Shown: in pieces, positions 23,520 to 32,454 of the stretch
How positions within the stretch are numbered: position 1 is the stretch's first letter
How the letters are laid out: the number at the start of each line of letters is the position of its first letter
NCBI GenBank assembly: GCA_048886645.1
Contig: JBHLKN010000009.1
Span: 1-34,326, forward strand
Source: Wukongarchaeum sp048886645
GTDB lineage: Archaea; Asgardarchaeota; Wukongarchaeia; Wukongarchaeales; Wukongarchaeaceae
DNA: 34,326 nucleotides
Direction of reading: 5' to 3'
Translations under genes and position numbers: made by a program
The notes under the pieces: model-generated
What the model saw: only the letters and a program-made list of their open reading frames with translations
Told to the model about the DNA's origin: nothing
Databases searched by the model: none

Positions 23520-24938
23520 ATGATTTCTGAACCTTTGATAAAAGATGGACGTATTATTGCAGAGGCAAACACCGAGCTAACACCAGAAAGATCCGCGATT
23601 TTGGGCGCAAGCTTGGGAACTTTTTTAATGCATTCTCTTGGCCGATATGGAACTGTGATAACTGGAAGAGACTCAAGAAACGACTGTAGGATGCTTAAAA
23701 GAAGTTTTATAGCAGGCGTAATGTCTGCAGGTTTTGATGTGATGGACTTTCACGAAGCTCCTGCCCCAGTAGTCCATTTTGCTGTTAGGCGTTTTGGAAC
23801 AGACTGTGGAGCAATGTTTTCGAGCAGCCATTATTCTCCTGGGAATGTAAGCATTAAACTTTACGATTCTGCAGGTATAGAGTTTAACATAGATAAACTA
23901 AGAGAAGTTTCAAGAATATATGAAAACTTAGAACAGGTTTCACGTGCTCCTCCTTCAGAGATCGGTAAAATAAGCGTTATAGAACAGGCAAGAAATGTTT
24001 ACGCAAATGCTTTAAAAAAGTTCGTGGATTCAAAAATGATAAAAGAAGAAAGTTTACGCATAATTGTTGATTGTGCTTTAGGGCCTGCGGGTCTTATGAT
24101 GCCAGCCCTTCTTTCCGAGTTAAACTGTGATGTGATTGCTTTAAACTCTTATACTCCAGGCATTCGCCAAATAAAGCGTATTCTTCCAAATATTAGAAGT
24201 TTTCAAATACTTTCACAAACAGTAACCACGTACGAAGCAGATCTTGGGGTAGCTTACGATTCAGACGCGGATCGAGCGATTTTTGTAGATGAGAAGGGAA
24301 ACCTAATAGAACCTGATGATGCTTTGATCTTTTTCTCATTAAACGAGTTAGAGAGATACGGAGGAGAGAAAAAAACAGATAGTTTAACTACATCTAAAGC
24401 CTTAGTTGTCAGCGAGACTACAACAAATCGCATCGATGAAATTTTAGAAAAGCGAGGAATTAGCATACATAGGACAACATTACTTCCTGGCGAAATACCA
24501 AACGCAATAAGGGAAAAACGAGCTCTTTTTGGCGGAACTGATCAAGGTGGTTTTATATGGCCCTCTTTTTCTCATGAATATGATGGCATGCTTGCCACAA
24601 TTAATATGTTAGAGATTTTAGCAAAAACTAAAAAACCCTTATCAGAACTTGTAAAAGAAGTTAGCCTGCCAGTATTTTCCGGCACCATTATAAAAGGTAA
24701 ACCGAAACCGTGGGAAGAAGCTGTTTCCGAACTTATGAAACAATATCCAAAATGTTGCATTGACACACTATTAGGGGTGAAAATTTTAGATGAAACAGGG
24801 AAAGGATGGGTTCGTATAAAGCCTGCCATAAAAGAAAAAGCGTATATTTTAACAGCAGAATCAAAAGATAAAGAAATTGCACGAAAAATACTTGATAAAA
24901 CGGCTGATAAAATAGCAAAAATTCTCTGCGTTCTATGA
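23520..24938 (+). CDS. Divergent phosphohexomutase-family protein
   Basis: The 472-residue protein has the order of domains of the phosphoglucomutase/phosphomannomutase family but altered key motifs. The catalytic serine loop reads SSSHYSPGN (101-109, Ser103 in the serine position) in place of TASHNP. The metal site reads DSDADR (247-252) for DGDGDR. The sugar loop is GGTDQGG (338-344) for GGExSGH, and the C-terminal phosphate loop WVRIKPAIKEK lacks RxSGTEP. Start VITGRDSRN is the typical RDxR strand. Ser103, all three metal Asp residues and Arg252 remain, so activity is possible on another sugar. It follows the nucleotidyltransferase by 117 bases, implying a joint nucleotide-sugar pathway. 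Confidence 0.85.
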   Translation: MISEPLIKDGRIIAEANTELTPERSAILGASLGTFLMHSLGRYGTVITGRDSRNDCRMLKRSFIAGVMSAGFDVMDFHEAPAPVVHFAVRRFGTDCGAMFSSSHYSPGNVSIKLYDSAGIEFNIDKLREVSRIYENLEQVSRAPPSEIGKISVIEQARNVYANALKKFVDSKMIKEESLRIIVDCALGPAGLMMPALLSELNCDVIALNSYTPGIRQIKRILPNIRSFQILSQTVTTYEADLGVAYDSDADRAIFVDEKGNLIEPDDALIFFSLNELERYGGEKKTDSLTTSKALVVSETTTNRIDEILEKRGISIHRTTLLPGEIPNAIREKRALFGGTDQGGFIWPSFSHEYDGMLATINMLEILAKTKKPLSELVKEVSLPVFSGTIIKGKPKPWEEAVSELMKQYPKCCIDTLLGVKILDETGKGWVRIKPAIKEKAYILTAESKDKEIARKILDKTADKIAKILCVL

Positions 24939-24985
24939 GAATTTAAAGCATTTTCTATTTTTAGTTTTATTTCACTCTATTTAGA

Positions 24986-25783
24986 TTATTTTTTGATTAA
25001 TTTCGCAATTTCTTGAACGGCACGCTTTAGGAGGTGTTGGTATAATCCACGGTATCCAGTGGCATAGAATCCTCGAACCATAACTATGAAGTTAGTATCT
25101 TCTATGCGCTGGATAGCCCATCCTTCTATTTCTAGTCCTAAAAAATCTCCAGGGGTAGGTTGTTTTTCTGGGTCTAGAAATGCTTCAAGCCATATACTTC
25201 GCTCATAGGGAATAGTGGCAAGAAGGCTCATAAAGGCTTTTAAAACTAGGGGGTTTTTGGAAGCCGAATACTCAGCGATAAGACCGCCATCTAAGTCTGC
25301 TATATATACATCGCTTAAGAATATGTTGCCGCTTTCCTGTCCCATCAACGCGCTGATCCTTCGCTCGATTTCAGCAAGTTTTTCTCTTGGAAATTCTTGA
25401 GATTTAATGATGTTATATAGTCCGATTACTTGGTCGTCTCTCAGATCAAACTCTTCTTGGAATTCATCTTCTGAGAGGTCGTCTATTTCATCAGCTAAGA
25501 GTGAGGTTATTTTAGCAAGTCTCTTTTCAGCTAATGAGATGTTGTCATAGACATCTTGTATAAGAATCCATAGGTAATCTTCTCGTGGGTGTATTAGGAT
25601 TTTATATCGACCAAATTCTGCTTCCCTGAAAAAACTGCGCCTGTCTCCAAGTTGAGTAACAAACATTGAAAGGGCAGAAATTAAAGCGGAAAGAATATCT
25701 TTATCTGCAGGAATCACGCCATCATTAAATAATACGCGCCCAATTCCATGTTTATGCACGATCATTGCTACATGTATAACCAA
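24986..25783 (-). CDS. Longin-like domain protein
   Basis: The 265-residue product starts with a longin-like module (1-100): VAMIVHKHGIGRVLF, then the helix LSALISALSMFVTQLG, strands GRYKILIHPRE and LWILIQDVYDN, and a helix ITSLLADEIDDLS. After an acidic linker (DLSEDEFQEEFDLRDDQ) a second part (about 155-262) again shows strand-helix-strand features (DVYIADLDGGLIAEYS, WAIQRIEDTNFIVMVRG). The module is of the same kind as those at 3956 and 25921. Such modules occur in archaeal small-GTPase or trafficking-like systems; no partner is adjacent. TTG 25783 has GAGGGGG about 9 bases upstream. Confidence 0.6.
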   Translation of the reverse strand: MVIHVAMIVHKHGIGRVLFNDGVIPADKDILSALISALSMFVTQLGDRRSFFREAEFGRYKILIHPREDYLWILIQDVYDNISLAEKRLAKITSLLADEIDDLSEDEFQEEFDLRDDQVIGLYNIIKSQEFPREKLAEIERRISALMGQESGNIFLSDVYIADLDGGLIAEYSASKNPLVLKAFMSLLATIPYERSIWLEAFLDPEKQPTPGDFLGLEIEGWAIQRIEDTNFIVMVRGFYATGYRGLYQHLLKRAVQEIAKLIKK

Positions 25784-25920
25784 GATTTTAATCCCCCTCT
25801 TTAAGACCCAGAGGATCCTAATCCTAATTTACTTCATTAATAAAATGCTTTAAAACCTTTTAAGGATTTATGTTACTAATATAGAAAATTTTTATTTTAC
25901 TATTTTTTAAGAGTTTGTTT

Positions 25921-26739
25921 TTAAATTTCTACTTCATCTAGGACCTCTCCTAGAGTTAGTGCTAATCTTTTAAAGTTTTGTAAACGGTGATCATTAGAAT
26001 TATCATCAATTGTGTCCTCTGAGATTAAGGCTAATACATGGTCTTTTGGAAGCTGGTAAAGATACGTATGAAATTTATCGAAATAGGTGTCCAAGACTTT
26101 TTTAGGGGGGAGTTCTATTTTATGTTGTCTTAAGAGAGACGGAATGTTTTTAATCATCTCTTTTATCTTACCATGTTTTTCTTGGTCTTGGTCCAAAGAA
26201 GTCCAGATGTAGTCTATTTCGCTACTTAAACTAAGAAGAGCAACAGTTTCTACTTTCAAGATTTGAGCGAAATTATTCATTATATCAATTAAACCTCCCC
26301 ATCTAAAAAAGATTAAACGATTAAAATTTGAAAAGATAGAAACGTTTCCTTTCCACCCTTTCTCAAATATTTGGCCAAAATTTAACGTGAATAAAGAAGC
26401 TATATCTTTTAAGAATAGTTCAGCTTTTTCTGGTGGAAGTTTTGGGTCAGTTAGAGAGGCGAAAAGTAGGGTTAATGTTTTAAATTTCTGCTTCAAGCAA
26501 TAAAAGGTTGCTCCTTCTAGTTTTAAATGGTTTACTTCTCCGCCGCCAACCTCTTTAGCGAATAGATTTATAGCAGAAAGGAGGTTACCTATCATCTCCA
26601 ACTTTTGTTCATCTGTGCGCAGCTTTTTCGGCTGTGGCGCATAGTTAAATAGGCAAATCCCGCTTTCAGTAAGTATGAAAACCGCTTGTATTTTATCAAA
26701 TATTTCTCTCCTTTTTTGTACAGCAGGTAATTCAGCCAT
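25921..26739 (-). CDS. Longin-like domain protein
   Basis: The 272-residue product opens with a short helix, then a longin-like module (about 15-130): IQAVFILTESGICLFNY, the helix IGNLLSAINLFAKEVG, strands ATFYCLKQ and TLTLLFASLTD, and a C-terminal helix of the domain. The rest (about 140-272) is mainly helical with no recognised motif. It is adjacent to, and the same strand as, the gene at 24986-25783 (137 bases apart), so the two may work together. ATG 26739 is preferred with GGGTGA seven bases upstream; TTG 26742 is next to it. The match is to fold pattern, not to a named family. Confidence 0.55.
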   Translation of the reverse strand: MAELPAVQKRREIFDKIQAVFILTESGICLFNYAPQPKKLRTDEQKLEMIGNLLSAINLFAKEVGGGEVNHLKLEGATFYCLKQKFKTLTLLFASLTDPKLPPEKAELFLKDIASLFTLNFGQIFEKGWKGNVSIFSNFNRLIFFRWGGLIDIMNNFAQILKVETVALLSLSSEIDYIWTSLDQDQEKHGKIKEMIKNIPSLLRQHKIELPPKKVLDTYFDKFHTYLYQLPKDHVLALISEDTIDDNSNDHRLQNFKRLALTLGEVLDEVEI

Positions 26740-26900
26740 CAAGAGTTCACCCTATCATTGTCTCAAAAAAGATTTTAAGAAACAGAACAACAGCATATAA
26801 GCATCAGCTAATAATATTTAGTCATGGGGAGATAAATAGTTTATCGAAGTTATAACAGCTAAAATCTTTTGATTCTTCATTATTATACCACTAAGCTTTA

Positions 26901-27218
26901 TTAAGATGTGGAGGTTTCTTCGGTAATCCATTTGAGGTACTCTTCATTACCTCCTTTTATTTCAAAAACTAGGATAGCTGGCACTTCATAAGAATGAAGA
27001 TCTTTTATCCTTTTGATAACCCTTTCTGCTAAGCTTTCTAAGGTTTTTGCGATCAGGATAGCTTCAGAATCTTCTTCAACTTTTCCTTTCCACTGATAAC
27101 AACTTTTTATTTTAGGCAATACATTAGCGCAGGCTACTAGTCTTTCTTCTACGAGATGTTTCCCGATTTTATAAGCTTCTTCTTCATCAGAAGCTGTTGA
27201 ATAGATAATTACATGCAT
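26901..27218 (-). CDS. cutA: CutA divalent-cation tolerance protein
   Basis: CutA proteins are small trimeric proteins linked to copper tolerance, with unsettled role. The 105-residue product shows the family blocks: HVIIYSTASDEEEAYKIGKH, LVEERLVACANVLP, YQWKGKVEEDSEAILIAKT, and LHSYEVPAILVF...GGNEEYLKWI. ATG 27218 is chosen over GTG 27230 since GGTGA lies 8 bases before it and the length then fits the family. It is transcribed toward the longin-like genes and diverges from the zinc-ribbon membrane protein gene. Confidence 0.93.
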   Translation of the reverse strand: MHVIIYSTASDEEEAYKIGKHLVEERLVACANVLPKIKSCYQWKGKVEEDSEAILIAKTLESLAERVIKRIKDLHSYEVPAILVFEIKGGNEEYLKWITEETSTS

Positions 27219-27372
27219 TGAAAATTTCACCCACCTTTCATTCTATCCCTAAAAATTTTTAGACAGTTTTTAAGATTTTTTAATGATTTTGACCAATATT
27301 TTAAATAAAATTAGCATTGTTTATTTTAAACAACATTTTTCAATCCTTTAATGTTTTAAGGTAGGACTTTGT

Positions 27373-28085
27373 ATGCCTCGTTCCAAACAAGTAGATAAGC
27401 GGTTAATTTTACTTTTGCTTCTTTCAATAATTATGCTGATAAATGTTTTAATCCTAGATAATTTTTTGGACGCGGATTTAAGGGCGATTTCTTTGGGACT
27501 TTTATTCTTGACAATCGTTTTTGGTGTGAGTGTAATTGCTTCTATAGCCTTTGGTTTTCCAGCACCATCTAAATTAATGTTTAAATGTTTATCGTGTAAG
27601 AAAAAATATCCCTATCAAGAAACAAAATGTCCTTATTGTGAGAAAATTAGGGCTTGTAGTCTTTGCAACAATTTATTTACTTCAAAAAAAGAGGTTTGGA
27701 ACTGTCCTTTTTGTGGAGAACCTTATCATAGAGAAGAGGTTATGAAATTAGTAGAAGCGGGTATTTTTACTTGTTTAAGGTGTAAAAGCATTATAGGAAG
27801 GGAAGATTTCTTATCTAAAATCAAGGCAGAAACGCTACAGAAAAAGAAAAAAGATANNNNNNNNNNNNNNNNNNNNNNNNNNNNNNNNNNNNNNNNNNNN
27901 NNNNNNNNNNNNNNNNNNNNNNNNNNNNNNNNNNNNNNNNNNNNNNNNNNNNNNNNAGAAAAAAGATAAAGAAAAGAAAAACTAGAAGACGGAAAACGGA
28001 AAAAAAGGAATATAAAGAGGAGGATGAAGAAAAAGCGAGATTGAAACAACTTGAGGACGGATATGAAGGCATGACGCAATTTTGA
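27373..28085 (+). CDS. Membrane zinc-ribbon protein, tail interrupted by scaffold gap
   Basis: The first 161 residues hold two membrane helices (about 11-30 and 38-62), then five Cys-x-x-Cys pairs (72/75, 86/89, 95/98, 111/114, 134/137). These are likely two to three zinc ribbons on the cytoplasmic side. A Lys/Glu-rich tail enters the gap at 27857. Right of the gap, 27957-28085 can be read in frame as KKIKKRKTRRRKTE...EGYEGMTQF-like (DGYEGMTQF at the end) and a TGA, the probable C-terminus. The same 12 bases, agaaaaaagata, flank both sides of the gap, so the two contigs could even overlap; joined that way the frame would stop soon after, at AAC-TAG. Function unknown. Confidence 0.6.
27857..27956. 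other. Scaffold gap (100 N)
   Basis: Exactly 100 N placed inside a low-complexity Lys/Glu-coding tract. Both flanks share agaaaaaagata, a sign that repetitive A-rich sequence broke the assembly. The real length is not known. Confidence 0.99.
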
Positions 28086-28296
28086 TAAAGGATGAAAAAT
28101 ATAATATTAATACTATAATTAAAATCTTCATATTAAAAAATAATAAAATAATTCTATACTTTTAAATAAGTAGATTTTTAAAGTTTTAAAATATAGATAA
28201 ATGGGGAATAAAACTAGTAGTTTAAAGAAAGAATTTTTTTAATTTAAAAGAATAATTTTTTAATAATTAAGGCTCATTATTTATATTTATCAAGGT

Positions 28297-28818
28297 TTGA
28301 TAGCTTTGACCCTTAAATCAATTAAAAACACAAAAAAAAGAAGCAGAAAACAAGGATTGATTTTAGGCCCTTCAATTCTAAAATCCCTAAAAAAATTTTT
28401 TAAAAGCATGCATTATCTACCGTGCCCCTATGCTTTTATTGAAGATACTAAGAGTATTATATGTTATGTAAGAAAAGTTTCAGAATGCATAGCAAAAGTA
28501 TTAATGCGGGATGAAGAAGGGGAATTAAACTGTTTTGTAACAGAGATGCCTCTCGTCATAGAAGATGCACTTTTAGATGCTTTAGAAAGTCTAGCTTGGG
28601 AAAACCCATTGATATTTAGCGAAGGCCCTATACCAGACTCGATAAAAAAGATTCAAAAACTTAGACAAGAAGAACTTAAAAAAGAGACAAAAGAAGAAGA
28701 GTTCAAATTTGCAGCTTACATACTCCCAAAAGAACTAGAAAAATTCGGCGAATGCATCGATTGCGCTTACAGAAAAGCAGTTGAAGCAAAGACAGGAAAG
28801 AAATTCTCCCAAGACTAA
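28297..28818 (+). CDS. Unrecognised small protein with cysteine motifs
   Basis: The 173-residue product has a basic N-terminus (KKRSRKQG), a central strand/helix region with cysteines (YLPCPYAF, SIICYVRKV, SECIAKVL, GELNCFV), and a C-terminal Glu/Lys-rich helix leading to GECIDCAYRKAVEAK. CIDC could bind metal. I do not recognise a family. TTG 28297 is used with AAGG just before it; TTG 28306 gives better spacing and is in frame. It lies upstream of the 116-residue gene and is preceded by a 211-base AT-rich spacer. Confidence 0.55.
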   Translation: MIALTLKSIKNTKKRSRKQGLILGPSILKSLKKFFKSMHYLPCPYAFIEDTKSIICYVRKVSECIAKVLMRDEEGELNCFVTEMPLVIEDALLDALESLAWENPLIFSEGPIPDSIKKIQKLRQEELKKETKEEEFKFAAYILPKELEKFGECIDCAYRKAVEAKTGKKFSQD

Positions 28819-28901
28819 ACTTTAATAAACCCTCTTTTATAACAAATTTTTGAAAATAAATATTTATTCCAACTATTGATATTAGATGTTGGTGCGTATA
28901 T

Positions 28902-29252
28902 ATGGCAACAGAAGAAGAAAAAAATAAAGAATTAGAGGAGAAAATTAAACAAGTTGTAAAAGAATCCCACGATTGGGAAAAAATTCCTACTACGATAAAA
29001 GGCATTTTCTTGGTTAAAGTTCCAGGTAGGGGGGATAAAGGACCAACTGTCCTTATAGAGCTTAATCCTGCGGATGAAAGCGGAGCTCCTTCGAAAAGAC
29101 GGGGTCTTTATATAAAGAGTTATAATGAGCTTTTAGAGTTTCAGAAAATGATAAACAATGAAAAGTTAACAGAACTAGCAAAAACTATTTCACAATTATA
29201 TCCGACCCAAGAGAGAAAAAAGGTTTCAAAAAGAAAAGTTGTAGAAATATAG
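28902..29252 (+). CDS. Unrecognised small protein next to the HerA/NurA genes
   Basis: The 116-residue product has a charged N-terminal helix (EEEKNKELEEKIKQVVKE), a compact strand core (IKGIFLVKVPGRG, PTVLIELNP, RRGLYIKSYNELLEFQKMI), and a basic tail (RKKVSKRKVVEI). The core with exposed basic residues could be nucleic-acid binding, but I have no family match and give none. A TATA-like AATAAATATT lies near 28856-28866 and GGTG near 28891 precedes ATG 28902. It converges with the HerA-like ATPase gene, 49 bases apart. Confidence 0.6.
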   Translation: MATEEEKNKELEEKIKQVVKESHDWEKIPTTIKGIFLVKVPGRGDKGPTVLIELNPADESGAPSKRRGLYIKSYNELLEFQKMINNEKLTELAKTISQLYPTQERKKVSKRKVVEI

Positions 29253-29301
29253 GGAAGAAATAAAAATAAAGACTCTAAAACCACTTTTCATTTTTAAAAA
29301 A

Positions 29302-31023
29302 CTAGCTGTCTTTTTCTTTTTTATACAAGTTTTGGAGCACTTGTGTAGGGGCTAATGTTGCTTTCATCGGTCTTACGAAAACATTAGCTTTAACGATTAC
29401 GGGGAAAGGTAGAGGGGAAGCTGTGCCAGATAGCATAAATTCATTATCACGAACACTTGATATTGTTTGCTTTAAAGCGCTAGTGATGTATTCAGATGAG
29501 TTTTCAAGCTGATCATGATCTGCCTTGGTTCTAAGGCGGAATACCGCGATCGTATTACATTGGCTTATAGCTGCCTTCGATACGTAAGCAGGTCTTTGAG
29601 TTATCAGGATGAAGCCTATGTTATAGCCACCCATTTGTGAGAGACCGCTAGCTATCGTGTTATAAACGTTTGTCCCCCGAGTATCTCCATAGCTCGGGGC
29701 ATTTTTTTCGGCTATGTAGAACTGGGCTTCTTCTAAAAGGTGCATGCAACAGATATCATGGCCTGAAGTCTTTAGAGCGTGTCTTGAAACGTCTTTCACT
29801 ATTTGGGCTACGGCCATTTGTTGTAGCATGATGTTATTATCTGTGCTTAGATTTATTATTACTACTAAGTGTTTTTTTATAAGTTCTATTATGTTTTCCC
29901 GCGTGGGGTCAAAGAATTTTAAAAGTTTTAGTCTTCTCTGTAATCTTGGGCGGTGAATATAGTTCCGAGCCATTTCTTTGGAACTAGAACTGGGGGTCCC
30001 ACGATAAGTTGAAATGATTTTTAACAGTTCTTTAGGGCATAGCCATCCTACTTTTACTTTGCAGCTTCCTTCTTCAACCTTATTGCATTCCTTACAATCA
30101 GATTCTTTATGAGGATCCTTTAGTCTTCTCTCAAAAAGCTGAAAGATGGCTTCTGTTATTATTTGGCTCCATTTTCGTTTTGAGGGTAGGCCAAGCATTG
30201 AGCATAAATTTTCATCAGTAAGGGAGCGAAAATCAAGGAAATGGCGGTAATCGATTATGGTTATTTTGTCTTCTGGAATTAGTTTTTTGAGGCCTATGTA
30301 TTCATTGTTTCGATCATAGACGATGAAGCGCATAGGGGGATTGCTTGTAACCCCTGAAAAGATGAGGTTTAAGGCAAAGGTGCTTTTTCCGCTCCTAGTC
30401 ATCCCCGTGATGAGTAAGTGGCCCTTTATCAAGTTATTCATTTCTAGGAATATTTCTTGATTTGCATGGGCATCTTTTCCAACTATTAATCGACCAGCAT
30501 CTTCTTGGTGCTGTTTGAAGTTGAAAAATTTGCTTATGAATTTTTCATCTACTTCGTATACGGGATATAGGGTAGGTATTGGTTCTGAAACAGGTCTGAA
30601 TTCAGAATGGGAATCGGAGGAGTGTATGTATCCTAATAGTTGGCATTCAAAGACTAAAATTTCTTGTTCTCGTCCTCCAAACATCATGCCTGTTTTTGAG
30701 AGAAGGAGGGTTATATATCCCCCGTCTTCTGTTTCGGGGTTGATGTATCTGCCATTTAAAACCCTGCAAAGGACCATAACGGGTTTTCCATCATTGTTGC
30801 GTTCATGGGGATGGGGAACTACAACATATTGGTTTTTTGAAACGCGTTTTTCTTCCATGACAACAAAGTTGAAAGTTTCAGTGGAAGAATCGGAAAGAAC
30901 ATATCCTACAACTTCCTTCACACCTTCATCCTCTATCATTATGTTCGAAATTACGCTTTTGGAAAAAGCCTTTTTTTTACCTTTTATCTTTATAGTTCCT
31001 CTTTCCATCTGAAATCCAGCCAT
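29302..31023 (-). CDS. HerA-like DNA translocase ATPase
   Basis: HerA is a hexameric FtsK-like translocase which, with NurA nuclease, resects DNA ends in archaeal recombination. The 573 residues have an N-terminal beta-rich domain (1-180), Walker A GMTRSGKST (207-215), Walker B HLLEEAQ (428-434) and the sensor/arginine-type stretch ITQRPAYVSKAAISQCN (474-490). Between them an insertion has four cysteines (310, 313, 321, 329) in CKEC ... C ... C order, likely a metal site. Its start ATG 31023 is three bases after the stop of the NurA gene, so they are co-transcribed. Weak or no ribosome site fits translation coupling. Confidence 0.87.
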   Translation of the reverse strand: MAGFQMERGTIKIKGKKKAFSKSVISNIMIEDEGVKEVVGYVLSDSSTETFNFVVMEEKRVSKNQYVVVPHPHERNNDGKPVMVLCRVLNGRYINPETEDGGYITLLLSKTGMMFGGREQEILVFECQLLGYIHSSDSHSEFRPVSEPIPTLYPVYEVDEKFISKFFNFKQHQEDAGRLIVGKDAHANQEIFLEMNNLIKGHLLITGMTRSGKSTFALNLIFSGVTSNPPMRFIVYDRNNEYIGLKKLIPEDKITIIDYRHFLDFRSLTDENLCSMLGLPSKRKWSQIITEAIFQLFERRLKDPHKESDCKECNKVEEGSCKVKVGWLCPKELLKIISTYRGTPSSSSKEMARNYIHRPRLQRRLKLLKFFDPTRENIIELIKKHLVVIINLSTDNNIMLQQMAVAQIVKDVSRHALKTSGHDICCMHLLEEAQFYIAEKNAPSYGDTRGTNVYNTIASGLSQMGGYNIGFILITQRPAYVSKAAISQCNTIAVFRLRTKADHDQLENSSEYITSALKQTISSVRDNEFMLSGTASPLPFPVIVKANVFVRPMKATLAPTQVLQNLYKKEKDS

Positions 31024-31026
31024 TTT

Positions 31027-32223
31027 CTATCTTTTAAGCCTGATAAGCCCCGTTTCCCAAGGCTTTAAACCCTCTAATTTTGCACGCATGTTAAGTTTTA
31101 GAGAGAGTTTTGTGTGTAAATTGTGGAGTAATCGGTCTGAAACACAAGTGAGAGCATCCGCTTTTAAGATCGGTACAGGGACACCTTCATAGTTGTCAGA
31201 AAAAAAGAAGGTTAGAGTTGCTGCCTGTTTATCATTCACCCAGTAAGGTATTTGAACACGGATGGGTTCTCTACCAGCCACTGTTTTTAAATAAAACTCT
31301 TTAAGATACCCATTTTCTTTGTCGCCAAACCTAATACCAGGCGTTTCCCCGTAAAATTTTTCCCACAAAATATCATATTTTGAGGTTACGGGATGAGAGC
31401 CAACAAATTTTGCCTTAGTTTTCATTCCAAGGGTCATTCCTGCCTTTTCTAAAACTACTGAGTCCGGAAAATGATTGTTGAAAAATGAGAAACCTCTGGG
31501 ACGTTTAATGATACCGATTATAGGGATCTTTCTCCGTTCACCCTCCCTAAAAAGTTCTAAAGCGAAATAAATCGTGCAAAGAAAGTCTATGTAATAGTCT
31601 CTTTTCTTTTTAATAAGTGTCTGTTCTACAAGGTCTAAATCAATATCTTCAAGAAATAGTTCTTCTTTTTCAGAGGAAACTTCTTCCCTTGAAGGTAAAA
31701 ATAACGGGTTTAATAGAAGTCCTCCATCAATAAATAAGATTTGAGGATCTATTCTTATTATTGCCTCAAGGGCTGTGGAGTAGAGGTAAGCAAATTCGAC
31801 TAGAGACAAGTGTCTTCTCGGGCGATCGCAATCACTACACCTGAAAGTCCCGCCTCTGCTTAGAGGTTTTCCTGAGGAAAAAATGGCAATATTTCCATCA
31901 CTTGTACAGATTTGTGAGAGGTAAGCAATGCCCGTAGTTGCTCCGAAATAAAAACCTTCAAGAGGAGCTCCATTAGAACCTGCATCCACACCTACAATAA
32001 AGGATTCTTCCTTGATTTCACACACTTCTGGAATATTTTCTAAAAGATTTTCAATGGGAAGGACAGGTATAGTTTTTAGATCTTCTAAAATAGAATTTGT
32101 TTCCATTTCTAAGGAGTTATTTAAGGTTAAATAAACTTCAGGAAAGACACTTTTCCCGGCAAATCGATCCAACTTAACTTGGTTGAAAAATTGTTGGCCA
32201 TTTATTTCATTTAATATTGCCAT
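31027..32223 (-). CDS. NurA-like nuclease
   Basis: NurA is the 5'-3' nuclease partner of HerA. The product of 399 residues has the key NurA acidic strand FIVGVDAGSNGAP (Asp80) and the second Asp in ILFIDGG (Asp166), in the RNase-H-like core. Later IRVQIPYWVNDKQAATLTFF and the C-terminal LKADALTCVSDRLLHNLH fit the family. A CSDC pair at 129-132 is extra. ATG 32223 is chosen because GAGGT (32233-32237) lies nine bases upstream; ATG 32259 would add 12 basic residues. No mre11 or rad50 lies next to it within the window. Confidence 0.85.
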   Translation of the reverse strand: MAILNEINGQQFFNQVKLDRFAGKSVFPEVYLTLNNSLEMETNSILEDLKTIPVLPIENLLENIPEVCEIKEESFIVGVDAGSNGAPLEGFYFGATTGIAYLSQICTSDGNIAIFSSGKPLSRGGTFRCSDCDRPRRHLSLVEFAYLYSTALEAIIRIDPQILFIDGGLLLNPLFLPSREEVSSEKEELFLEDIDLDLVEQTLIKKKRDYYIDFLCTIYFALELFREGERRKIPIIGIIKRPRGFSFFNNHFPDSVVLEKAGMTLGMKTKAKFVGSHPVTSKYDILWEKFYGETPGIRFGDKENGYLKEFYLKTVAGREPIRVQIPYWVNDKQAATLTFFFSDNYEGVPVPILKADALTCVSDRLLHNLHTKLSLKLNMRAKLEGLKPWETGLIRLKR

Positions 32224-32454
32224 AGAGATCATACCTCGATATTTTTTATTTTTTGGCATTTGAAGTGCTTAAATGCCTAGTGTCCACTAATCCATGCAGA
32301 TTAAAGCTTTAGAAGGTTTATATCTTTGAAGACAGCGGTTTTTAAAAGTAAAAAAGATGTTAAAAAACGTTATTCAAAAAATAACACTATTAACGACTAT
32401 ATTATACACTATAAAGAAAGGAGAAAGGAAAAAAGTGAGAATTTCGTCTTTTTA

